Made by a program: the position numbers and the translations under genes
In this document: positions 1 to 6,330 of the stretch, in pieces
How the letters are laid out: each line of letters opens with the position of its first letter
How positions within the stretch are numbered: position 1 is the stretch's first letter
Source of the DNA: Roseiflexaceae bacterium UBA965
GTDB taxonomy: Bacteria; Chloroflexota; Chloroflexia; Chloroflexales; Roseiflexaceae
Assembly (NCBI GenBank): GCA_002292925.1
Contig: DBCF01000233.1
Span: forward strand, 1-7,616
Direction: 5' to 3'
Length of the DNA: 7,616 nucleotides
The notes under the pieces: model-generated
Seen by the model: only the letters and a program-made list of their open reading frames with translations
Told to the model about the DNA's origin: nothing
Database searches by the model: none

Positions 1-1
1 G

Positions 2-1228
2 AATACTCCTACCAAAACGAATACCCCCACCATAACTAGCACTGCTACCATCACCGCTACTCCGACAAATACGCCGGTGAAGGTGATACAAAAAATCAGT
101 ACGAGTGGTGGGTTTACCTGTGCAATTGCCGACACGAACGGGTGGTGTTGGGGGGCAAACACCTTTGGTCAATTGGGCAACCGCACCACCACAAATGCCA
201 AGATTCCCGTCAGATTAGTCAAAAACGACACCTCTGCACTGAGTAATCTCGCACAAATTGACACGAGTGCAGATGGGGGTCACGCCTGTGCCATTAGTAC
301 GACGAATCTCTTGTGGTGTTGGGGATGGAATGAGGTCGGTCAAGTCGGCAATGGTAACTCGGTCGATGCCAAGGGTGCCGTACAGGTCAGAAAGAATAGC
401 ACTACCCCCCTTGATAATGTCACAGGTGTCAGTGTGGGCATGCAGTACACCTGCGCCCTTGTATCAGGTCAAGTCTATTGTTGGGGTTATAGTATATACG
501 GCGAAACAGGTCGGATAGGAATATCTACCTATGCCACCATTGTCACGAATAACGGCAGTACATTTGATGGTATCAGCGAAGTCAGCGTCGGTATGCGTCA
601 TACGTGTGCCCTCAAATCCGGGAATGTCTGGTGTTGGGGATTTGACGGTCAAGGTCAGTTAGGCAATGATGACGTATTTATTAACACAGCACGGCCGGTC
701 ATGGTCAAAAAGAGTAATGGCTCAGATCTCGCCAACATTGCTCATATTAGTAATGGTGCTAGACATACCTGTGCACTCACCACCACCGGAGAAGTATGGT
801 GTTGGGGATTAAATGAAAAGGGTCAGCTCGGTGATGGCACTGCCGGGACCACTGCGAGCGGTGCGTTACTCACTCGTCCACGCGCAGTACAAGTACTCCA
901 AAGCGCTGGTGTCCCCCTGACCGGGGTAACAGCCATAGACGCAGGCGTTTCGCATACCTGCGCTATCATCAGTGGGGAGACCTGGTGTTGGGGGCTCAAC
1001 GACAAGGGTCAGCTCGGTGACGGCACCACCATCAGTCGGCGCTACCCTGTCAAAGTCATCTTGACTGATGGAACACCACTCGCTACCGTCACCGATATCA
1101 GTGCGGGTACGGCACATTCCTGTGCTGTCGCCAATAGCAAAGCACTTTGTTGGGGAGCTAATGGGCTCGGCCAACTCGGCGACAATACCCTCATCAACAA
1201 GCTCAGGGCCTTTATCAACGAGCTGTAA
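2..1228 (+). CDS. Extracellular RCC1-type beta-propeller protein, 5' end outside window
   Basis: The frame is open from base 2, so this is the C-terminal part of a longer protein; the GTG at 77 lies inside the frame and is probably not the start. Residues from bases 2-76 form a Thr/Pro linker (NTPTKTNTPTITSTATITAT, then PTNTPV), typical of secreted or surface proteins in Chloroflexota. Seven RCC1-like repeats follow, each with the pattern HTCA(L/I), then WCWG, then N..GQLG. Seven is the number needed for a complete seven-bladed propeller. Each repeat carries one Cys in the TCA strand and one in WCWG, which fits a disulfide per blade and an extracellular location. Blade 3 is the most divergent, with GETGR in place of GQLGN. 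The protein stops soon after the seventh GQLGD, with the tail NKLRAFINEL. RCC1 propellers usually bind proteins, and bacterial secreted versions are largely uncharacterised; I cannot name a ligand. A signal peptide or anchor would lie upstream of the window. G+C looks lower than in the genes downstream. Confidence 0.9.
   Translation, partial: NTPTKTNTPTITSTATITATPTNTPVKVIQKISTSGGFTCAIADTNGWCWGANTFGQLGNRTTTNAKIPVRLVKNDTSALSNLAQIDTSADGGHACAISTTNLLWCWGWNEVGQVGNGNSVDAKGAVQVRKNSTTPLDNVTGVSVGMQYTCALVSGQVYCWGYSIYGETGRIGISTYATIVTNNGSTFDGISEVSVGMRHTCALKSGNVWCWGFDGQGQLGNDDVFINTARPVMVKKSNGSDLANIAHISNGARHTCALTTTGEVWCWGLNEKGQLGDGTAGTTASGALLTRPRAVQVLQSAGVPLTGVTAIDAGVSHTCAIISGETWCWGLNDKGQLGDGTTISRRYPVKVILTDGTPLATVTDISAGTAHSCAVANSKALCWGANGLGQLGDNTLINKLRAFINEL
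83..1195 (+). repeat. Seven tandem RCC1 repeats (coding)
   Basis: The codons for WCWG give a recurring near-identical 11-mer, tggtgttgggg or a close variant, starting at 143, 314, 476, 629, 797, 983 and 1145. The spacings are 171, 162, 153, 168, 186 and 162 bases, all multiples of three, so the array is in frame and each blade is 51-62 residues. The fifth-to-sixth spacing is longest because of an insertion around AGTTASGALLTRP. Variants are YCWG in blade 3 and LCWG in blade 7. Confidence 0.9.
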
Positions 1229-1244
1229 CAAACACGATATCAAA

Positions 1245-1286
1245 GCACCCTCCGCATTGCCTAGGTTAGGACAATGCGGAGGGTGC
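1245..1286. terminator. Long hairpin after the RCC1 gene, possible terminator
   Basis: GCACCCTCCGCATTG (1245-1259) is perfectly complementary to CAATGCGGAGGGTGC (1272-1286). The loop extends the helix: CCTA (1260-1263) pairs with TAGG (1267-1270), leaving a GGT loop and one bulged A at 1271. This gives 19 base pairs in all, starting 16 bases after the RCC1 stop. No real T-run follows on the plus strand (AAATAATT), and only TTT follows on the minus strand, so it is not a textbook intrinsic terminator. It may act together with the next hairpin or stabilise the mRNA 3' end. Confidence 0.6.
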
Positions 1287-1321
1287 AAATAATTACTGAA
1301 TTTTGGCGTAGGTATTGTACA

Positions 1322-1369
1322 CAAAAACAGTCGCATACCCCACATTGATGAGGTATGCGACTGTTTTTG
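1322..1369. terminator. Bidirectional intrinsic terminator between convergent genes
   Basis: CAAAAACAGTCGCATACC (1322-1339) and its exact reverse complement (1352-1369) form an 18-bp stem with a 12-base loop. Each arm ends in a run of five A or T at its base, so transcripts from either strand end in a hairpin followed by five U. It lies five bases past the stop of the minus-strand glycosidase gene and about 93 bases past the RCC1 stop, in the expected place to end both convergent transcripts. Confidence 0.88.
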
Positions 1370-1374
1370 CAACC

Positions 1375-3096
1375 TTATTTGCCGTAGCGCCAGCCATAAT
1401 AATGCTGCCCGACATTGCCCATCTCGACTTGGTAACCGGCAGGATTGCTGGGCGTGTAGGTCAAAATCCGGCGCTCGAAGGGTTGCACCAGCGACCATTG
1501 CGACACACCTGCGATGTTGGTACGAATCCAATAGGCATCACCAATGGGATAACCAAACGCCACCACCCAATCAAATAATTGGCCATTGCTATAGCGCCCA
1601 CCGCTATAGACCAGCCCCGTTTGATTGAGGAAGGTGCGAAACACATCGGGGATGTTGTGACGCGTCTCAGGGATAAATTGCGCATAGCTGACGTTGGCAG
1701 GTGGGGTAATGTCTTGGAAGGTGCCGTTGCGCAACAACTGCGTCCGCACCGCTTGGCCGGTTTTGTCGGCTTGGGGTGGCAACACCATCGCCAACGTAGC
1801 GTAGCTCGGCGCGTCGGGGTTAACCACCCGCGGGTCACCAGCGAGGACTTCTTCGTTGGGGGTGCGTGCTTCGATGGTGGTATCGCCGGTCTGTACACGC
1901 CCCGTCACCATTTCGCTGACCAGTAAGCCGTTGGTGACGAACCATGGCGAATTGCGATCGCCGTTGACGTTGTTGATTTCCATCCGCGCTTTATCGAAAT
2001 ACTGCACCAAGCGTTGGCCACCGTTAAACGATTCGAGGCGCCCATCACCGATTTGCGGGCCCCACACCCACGAGCGCACGGCACGTTGTTGTTGTACCGC
2101 CAAGTCGGCCCGTTGCCAGATTTGTTTGATGGTGGGGTCAGCAAAGCCACTGGGGATAACGGGGGTGGGATCTTTGAAGGCGGCGATTTTTTCACGGGTG
2201 ATGTCGAGGTAGGTATTGCCGTTGTTGATGCTGGTTTCGATGGAACTGCCTTCGAACCATTCGTTCCAACTAGTGATAATCGCCACTTGGGCTCCGTAGG
2301 CGCGGGCATTGTCCCAGCCACTACGGTAATAGTCACCATTGGCGCGGTCTTTGCGATGGCCGGCGCGGTAGCGCATGTCGTCGTAGCCGGGCATGACGGT
2401 GGCAAAAAAAGGCTTGTTGGCGCCGCGACTAGCGTTGTAGTCGTTGAGCTTGCGGTTATATGAGCTCATCGCTTTGCCCGATGATGTCTCCCAAGAAATA
2501 TCATAAAAATGCAGGGCATCGAAGACATCGAGCAAGGCAAAATTGACCCCTCCACCCAACCAAAACTGAGTGCGCTGGGGGTCGATGCGGTCACGGGCCG
2601 CTTGCCAGTCGGCACGACTACCGCGACCACCGGGCAAGATAGTGTCGTTCCAAAAGACAAACACGGGCTTGCCGTCGCGCTTCCAGTAGGCCGGGCTGCC
2701 CGTATAATTGGCCATTTCTTGCATGTTACGGGCCATGGCATCGTTGGAATTCAGAGTAGGGTCGCCGATTGGGTCTACACTAAATGCGATTTTAAATCCA
2801 CCAATGGATTCGGCTACTTGCACGACTTTGGCGCACGAATAGCGCCATGTGCAGATAAATCCATCAATGCCGGCGTTTTTGGCGTCGGTAATTTGGCGGC
2901 GAATCACCGCTTCGCTTTTGCTGTCGTATAAATCAGCAGGGCGGTCACTCATGCGACTGGGGTCCCAGCTGAGGCGATTCCACCAACTATAATAATAGGC
3001 AAAGACTTCGCGACCACCATCGGCATGCGCCACGGAGGGCTCGGTACGGGAAGGCAACAGGGCGGCAACGAGCAACAGCAACACAATACGCGGCAT
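1375..3096 (-). CDS. Secreted GH99-like glycoside hydrolase with duplicated C-terminal module
   Basis: The 573-residue protein starts with a Sec signal peptide: MPR, hydrophobic IVLLLLVAALLP, and a likely cut after AHA at residue 25. Residues about 30-310 resemble the GH99/GH71-like (beta/alpha)8 catalytic domain: FAYYYSWWN (32-40), RRQITDAKNAGIDGFICTW (66-84), and ITSWNEWFEGSSIE (274-287). In GH99 endo-alpha-mannosidases and mannanases the NEWHE motif carries two catalytic glutamates three residues apart; E279 and E282 sit at those places here. Substrate is unknown, plausibly an alpha-mannan or similar polysaccharide. Residues about 320-573 form a module I recall from Chloroflexia secreted proteins. 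It seems duplicated: GPQIGDG with LVQYFDKAR (346-371), and GYPIGDA with LVQPFERR (515-543), ending NVGQHYYGWRYGK. The ATG start at 3096 has GGAG five bases upstream (3102-3105 on the plus strand). It stands alone, divergent from purK. Confidence 0.85.
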   Translation of the reverse strand: MPRIVLLLLVAALLPSRTEPSVAHADGGREVFAYYYSWWNRLSWDPSRMSDRPADLYDSKSEAVIRRQITDAKNAGIDGFICTWRYSCAKVVQVAESIGGFKIAFSVDPIGDPTLNSNDAMARNMQEMANYTGSPAYWKRDGKPVFVFWNDTILPGGRGSRADWQAARDRIDPQRTQFWLGGGVNFALLDVFDALHFYDISWETSSGKAMSSYNRKLNDYNASRGANKPFFATVMPGYDDMRYRAGHRKDRANGDYYRSGWDNARAYGAQVAIITSWNEWFEGSSIETSINNGNTYLDITREKIAAFKDPTPVIPSGFADPTIKQIWQRADLAVQQQRAVRSWVWGPQIGDGRLESFNGGQRLVQYFDKARMEINNVNGDRNSPWFVTNGLLVSEMVTGRVQTGDTTIEARTPNEEVLAGDPRVVNPDAPSYATLAMVLPPQADKTGQAVRTQLLRNGTFQDITPPANVSYAQFIPETRHNIPDVFRTFLNQTGLVYSGGRYSNGQLFDWVVAFGYPIGDAYWIRTNIAGVSQWSLVQPFERRILTYTPSNPAGYQVEMGNVGQHYYGWRYGK

Positions 3097-3128
3097 GGTG
3101 GCTCCACGAAAATAACAGATATCAATTT

Positions 3129-3150
3129 ATTATACCAATACCGCTGTCAA
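3129..3150 (-). promoter_or_regulatory. Probable extended -10 promoter of the glycosidase gene
   Basis: Read on the minus strand, TTGACA (3150-3145) is followed by ten bases and then TATAAT (3134-3129), preceded by TGG, which makes an extended -10 (TGGTATAAT). The ten-base spacing is far shorter than the usual 16-18, so TTGACA may not act as a normal -35 and the extended -10 may carry the promoter. The -10 ends 32 bases before the start codon at 3096. Confidence 0.6.
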
Positions 3151-3180
3151 AAAAATCACCTCATCAGATGTAGTACGGCA

Positions 3181-3202
3181 TTGCAACAATATTTGGTACA
3201 AT
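3181..3202 (+). promoter_or_regulatory. Probable extended -10 promoter of purK
   Basis: TTGCAA (3181-3186) is followed by ten bases and TACAAT (3197-3202), which is preceded by TGG to give TGGTACAAT. I saw no good -35 at 16-18 bases. Transcription would begin near 3209, leaving a leader of about 24 bases. A weak ribosome site, GGTG at 3224-3227, lies five bases before the ATG at 3233. The layout mirrors the facing minus-strand promoter. Confidence 0.55.
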
Positions 3203-3232
3203 AGAACTGTTCTGCAAGCAGATGGTGAATAT

Positions 3233-4405
3233 ATGACGGCAACACACACACTCGGCATTCTTGGTGGTGGGCAATTAGCCCAGATGTTAGCCCTTGCGGC
3301 TATTCCGCTAGGGATTCGTTGTCATGTATACGACCCGAGCGGCGATGCCCCGGCAGCCTTGGTTGCTACGCATACCGTCGCCGATTACACCCACAAACCG
3401 TCACTCGAAGCCTTTGCCAACACCGTCGATGTGATTACCTACGAATTCGAAAATGTGCCGGCGGCAACAGCACAGTTTTTGAGTACCTTACGACCGCTCT
3501 ACCCCATTGCTAATGCTCTCGCGATTGGCCAAGATCGTCTGCACGAAAAGCAGTTTTTTACGGATTTGGGTTTTAATACGGCACCATTTGCGGCGGTCGA
3601 CCAAACCACCAGCGTGGCCCAAGCCATCAGCCGCACCAAACTCCCTGCCATCATCAAAACCCGTCGCAACGGCTATGACGGCAAAGGCCAACAACGGATT
3701 ACCAGCCTGACCCAAGCCTATCAAACCGTGGTCGACATGGCTGGTACCGATTTGCTCATCGAAGGGGTGGTGCCGTTCACCCGTGAATTATCGTTGTTGG
3801 TGGTGCGTGACCGCTTTGGGGCAATTAACCGCTACCCATTGGTCGAAAACCACCACCACGAGGGAATTTTGCGGCTGTCAATCGCGCCAGCCGCCAATGT
3901 TCACCCCCAAGTTGACGCCTTGGCCGATGCCATCGCCCACCAAGCGGTAGCCGCCCTCGATTATGTAGGGTTGCTGGCCATTGAATGCTTCGAAGTGATG
4001 ACCGCCAACGGGCCCACCCTCGTCATCAACGAAATGGCACCACGGGTGCATAATTCGGGGCATTGGAGCATCGAAGGTGCGGTGACTTCACAATTCGAAA
4101 ACCACGTCCGGGCGGTGTGTGGCTTACCCCTGGCCCCCACAAACCTGCGGGGCATGTGTGCCATGATTAACCTCATCGGCGCCATTCCCGAGCTAGCCCA
4201 AATTCCCGCTGGCGTGCATGTGCACTTGTACCACAAGTCGCCTCGGCCAGGCCGCAAAGTGGGTCATCTGACCATCGTCGCGCGTGACATGGCCACCTTG
4301 ATGCGCAAAGTCGAAGAATGCCGTCCACTCGCCGGTGTCTGGTTGCCCGCAAATGACGATGCCCTGCCCCCACCCAAATCCAAGCGCGCCAAAGCAGCCG
4401 AATAA
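3233..4405 (+). CDS. purK: N5-carboxyaminoimidazole ribonucleotide synthase (PurK)
   Basis: PurK is a cytoplasmic ATP-grasp enzyme that converts 5-aminoimidazole ribonucleotide, bicarbonate and ATP to N5-CAIR in purine synthesis; PurE then rearranges the product. The 390-residue length is typical. Visible motifs are GILGGGQLAQM (8-18, N-terminal nucleotide-binding loop), YEFENVP (70-76), IIKTRRNGYDGKGQ (140-153, ATP-grasp lysine and glycine loop), FTRELSLLVVRD (182-193), ECFEV (251-255) and NEMAPRVHNSGHWSIEG (266-282, metal and ATP site). The C-terminal domain has HLYHKSPRPGRKVGHLTI (331-348). The tail PPPKSKRAKAAE is basic and probably disordered. The ATG at 3233 fits the family N-terminus and the promoter upstream. 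purE, its usual neighbour, is not next to it. The oxidoreductase gene starts 32 bases after its stop on the same strand, so the three plus-strand genes could share a transcript. Confidence 0.96.
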   Translation: MTATHTLGILGGGQLAQMLALAAIPLGIRCHVYDPSGDAPAALVATHTVADYTHKPSLEAFANTVDVITYEFENVPAATAQFLSTLRPLYPIANALAIGQDRLHEKQFFTDLGFNTAPFAAVDQTTSVAQAISRTKLPAIIKTRRNGYDGKGQQRITSLTQAYQTVVDMAGTDLLIEGVVPFTRELSLLVVRDRFGAINRYPLVENHHHEGILRLSIAPAANVHPQVDALADAIAHQAVAALDYVGLLAIECFEVMTANGPTLVINEMAPRVHNSGHWSIEGAVTSQFENHVRAVCGLPLAPTNLRGMCAMINLIGAIPELAQIPAGVHVHLYHKSPRPGRKVGHLTIVARDMATLMRKVEECRPLAGVWLPANDDALPPPKSKRAKAAE

Positions 4406-4427
4406 TCATTCTTACCGACAACTGAAT

Positions 4428-4431
4428 GGAG
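4428..4431 (+). promoter_or_regulatory. Ribosome binding site that sets the oxidoreductase start
   Basis: GGAG at 4428-4431 lies six bases before the ATG at 4438, an ideal spacing. The ATG at 4426 overlaps this site and has no purine-rich sequence before it (ACCGACAACTGA). Starting at 4438 gives MAYGYHGAVLHVDMT, which matches how AOR-family proteins usually begin (short stretch, then G..G.(I/V)L.VDLT). Confidence 0.75.
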
Positions 4432-4437
4432 ACGACA

Positions 4438-6330
4438 ATGGCGTACGGCTACCACGGTGCAGTGTTGCACGTAGACATGACCACGCAAACCACACGGGTC
4501 GAGCACCCCGATGCCAATTTTTATCGCATCTACGCCGGTGGTGGGTTGATGGGCACCTATTACTTGCTCAAAGAAACCCGCGCCGGCATTGATCCGCTCG
4601 GCCCCGACAATTTGTTGATTTTCAACAATAGCGTGGTGGCCGGCTACCCTGCCGCAGGATTGGTACGCTATATCGTCACCACCAAATCACCCTTGACCAA
4701 CGGCATCGGCGAAACCCGCGCCGAAGGGCGCTGGGCCATCTCACTCAAGATGTGCGGCTACGATGCCATCGTCGTGCATGGCGCAGCTAGTAACCCCACC
4801 GGGTTGCTGATTCACGATGGCGCCGTCTCGTTTTTCGACGCCACACCACACTGGGGCAAGACCGTCGGCCAAACCACCGACATCCTCGAAAACCAATACG
4901 GCAATGACATCGATGTGGCCGCCATCGGACCGGCCGGCGAGCACCAAGTGCGCTACGCCAATATTGTCAGTAGCCGCACCCACCAAGCCCAGCGCCACGG
5001 GGTCGGCGCCGTGATGGGCGCCAAAAACCTCAAAGCGATCGTACTCAAGGGTGGAGCGTTGCCCCCCGTGGCGCACCCTGAAAAATTAGCCGCCATCAAT
5101 GCCGCCTTTAGCCGTGATATCGAGCATAACGTGTTGTCGATGTGGCAAAAAAACTTACCGGGCTTTGCGGTGTGGGTGCACACCCATGGCCTCGATGCAG
5201 CCCTCAACACCCACAACTATAGCACCGCCCAATTTGGCCATCTCGCGGCCTACGAAGCGTCACAGTGGTTGCCCCATGCCATTGGCGTGTCACGCTGCCC
5301 GGGCTGCCCCAACGATTGTATGAAAATCTACCACAACGCTGCCGACACCGACCTCGACCCGCGGGCCAGCGCCATGCACCAAGAGGTCAGTGGCACGCTC
5401 GGGCCCAACATCGGTACCAGCGATGCCCGCGTGATTATGCGCTTTAACAATTTGTGCAACCAATGGGGGCTCGACCCGGTGTCGCTGGGCTTTACCTTGT
5501 CGTTTGCCATGGAAGCACATGCCAATGGGCTTATCAGCACCGCCGACATGGATGGCATCGATTTGACCTTTGGTGATCACACTGCCGCTCTGGCCATGAT
5601 GAAAAAAATCACCTACCGTGATGGCTTTGGTGCCATTCTGGCCGAAGGCAGCCAACGCGCCGCCGCTCATATCGGCCAAGGCAGCGAGCACTACGCTATG
5701 CATGTCAAAGGGCTCGAAATCGTGCCCTTTGAGCCACGCAGCCAAAGCAACTTGGCCCTCGGCTATGCCACTGCGCCCATCGGGCCGCGCTACGACATCT
5801 GCGAGCACGACTGGGACTTCGACACCCAAGTGGGCTGGGAACATTCCCTCGATTACTCGCGGACATTGGGGATTATCGAGCGCATCCCGATGGAATTTGT
5901 CGGCGCCAAAAAAGTGCGCAACTACAAGGCCCTGCACAACCTCTGGTCGGCGGCTGACGCTTTGGCCTTTTGTATTTTTGCCATCGCCCCCACCCGCGCC
6001 ATCAGCCTCCAGACCATGACCGATATGCTGGCGGCCGTGACCGGTTGGGAAACATCGTCGCACGAATTATTGCGCTTCGGCGAGCGCCGCACCCACCTGA
6101 TGCGCATCTACAACACCCGCGAAGGACTCGGTCGTGCCGACGACACCTTGCCCGAACGGTTTTTCAGTGAGCCCATCGATAGCGGCGCCAAACAAGGAGT
6201 GGTCATCGACCGTGCCAAATTTGCAGACGCCATTAGCCTTTATTATGAAATGATGGGCTGGGATCATGACGGCGTCCCCTTGGCGGGCACCCGTTACGAC
6301 CACCACATCGAATGGACGTTGCAGGCATGA
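4438..6330 (+). CDS. Aldehyde:ferredoxin oxidoreductase (AOR) family tungsten/molybdopterin enzyme
   Basis: Members of this family use a bis-pterin tungsten cofactor and one 4Fe-4S cluster to oxidise aldehydes to acids, passing electrons to ferredoxin. Positions here count from the ATG at 4438 (630 residues; an in-frame ATG at 4426 would add four). The N-terminal domain shows AGGGLMGTYYLLKE (33-46), DPLGPDNLLIF (52-62), TTKSPLTNGIGETRAEGRWA (81-100) and GVGAVMGAKNLKAIVLKGG (188-206). The cluster site CPGCPNDC (287-294) has the C-x2-C-x3-C spacing. The two pterin-binding motifs, DxxGLD and DxxGLC in Pyrococcus AOR, read NQWGLD (341-346) and DALAFC (507-512); the last supplies the fourth cluster cysteine. 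The usual RG..H active-site segment reads IGPRY (448-452), so the histidine appears to be Tyr. This points to a subfamily with its own substrate. No signal peptide is present. Its TGA overlaps the ATG of the fuconate dehydratase-like gene, suggesting a sugar aldehyde or lactaldehyde as substrate (inference). No ferredoxin-type or flavoprotein partner gene is adjacent. Confidence 0.9.
   Translation: MAYGYHGAVLHVDMTTQTTRVEHPDANFYRIYAGGGLMGTYYLLKETRAGIDPLGPDNLLIFNNSVVAGYPAAGLVRYIVTTKSPLTNGIGETRAEGRWAISLKMCGYDAIVVHGAASNPTGLLIHDGAVSFFDATPHWGKTVGQTTDILENQYGNDIDVAAIGPAGEHQVRYANIVSSRTHQAQRHGVGAVMGAKNLKAIVLKGGALPPVAHPEKLAAINAAFSRDIEHNVLSMWQKNLPGFAVWVHTHGLDAALNTHNYSTAQFGHLAAYEASQWLPHAIGVSRCPGCPNDCMKIYHNAADTDLDPRASAMHQEVSGTLGPNIGTSDARVIMRFNNLCNQWGLDPVSLGFTLSFAMEAHANGLISTADMDGIDLTFGDHTAALAMMKKITYRDGFGAILAEGSQRAAAHIGQGSEHYAMHVKGLEIVPFEPRSQSNLALGYATAPIGPRYDICEHDWDFDTQVGWEHSLDYSRTLGIIERIPMEFVGAKKVRNYKALHNLWSAADALAFCIFAIAPTRAISLQTMTDMLAAVTGWETSSHELLRFGERRTHLMRIYNTREGLGRADDTLPERFFSEPIDSGAKQGVVIDRAKFADAISLYYEMMGWDHDGVPLAGTRYDHHIEWTLQA
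6327..6330 (+). promoter_or_regulatory. ATGA stop-start overlap (translational coupling)
   Basis: The ATG at 6327-6329 and the TGA at 6328-6330 share two bases. No strong ribosome site stands before it, only GCAGG directly upstream, so initiation probably depends on ribosomes finishing the oxidoreductase. This would keep the two products in proportion. Confidence 0.7.

Noticed and set aside
77..79. GTG as start of the RCC1 protein
   Set aside because: The frame is open to the window edge and encodes a Thr/Pro linker upstream, so the true start lies outside the window.
866..1531. 221-codon open frame on the minus strand across the RCC1 3' end and the terminators
   Set aside because: It would run through both hairpins and into the glycosidase gene, and it has no recognisable domain. 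It is treated as chance.
3145..3150. TTGACA as a classical -35 box for the glycosidase gene
   Set aside because: It is only ten bases from the TATAAT, and no good -10 lies 16-18 bases downstream. I kept it only as part of a shared motif.
4426..4428. ATG at 4426 as start of the oxidoreductase
   Set aside because: Its G is part of the GGAG that correctly serves the ATG at 4438, and the extra METT is not typical of the family.
5290..6063. 257-codon open frame on the minus strand opposite the oxidoreductase gene
   Set aside because: It lies wholly within a well-supported gene in G+C-rich sequence, and its translation shows no family motif. It is a shadow of the real coding frame.
6312..6314. 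ATG at 6312 as start of the dehydratase
   Set aside because: It has no ribosome site and adds MDVAG before the family's usual N-terminus; the ATGA overlap at 6327 fits better. It is not fully excluded.
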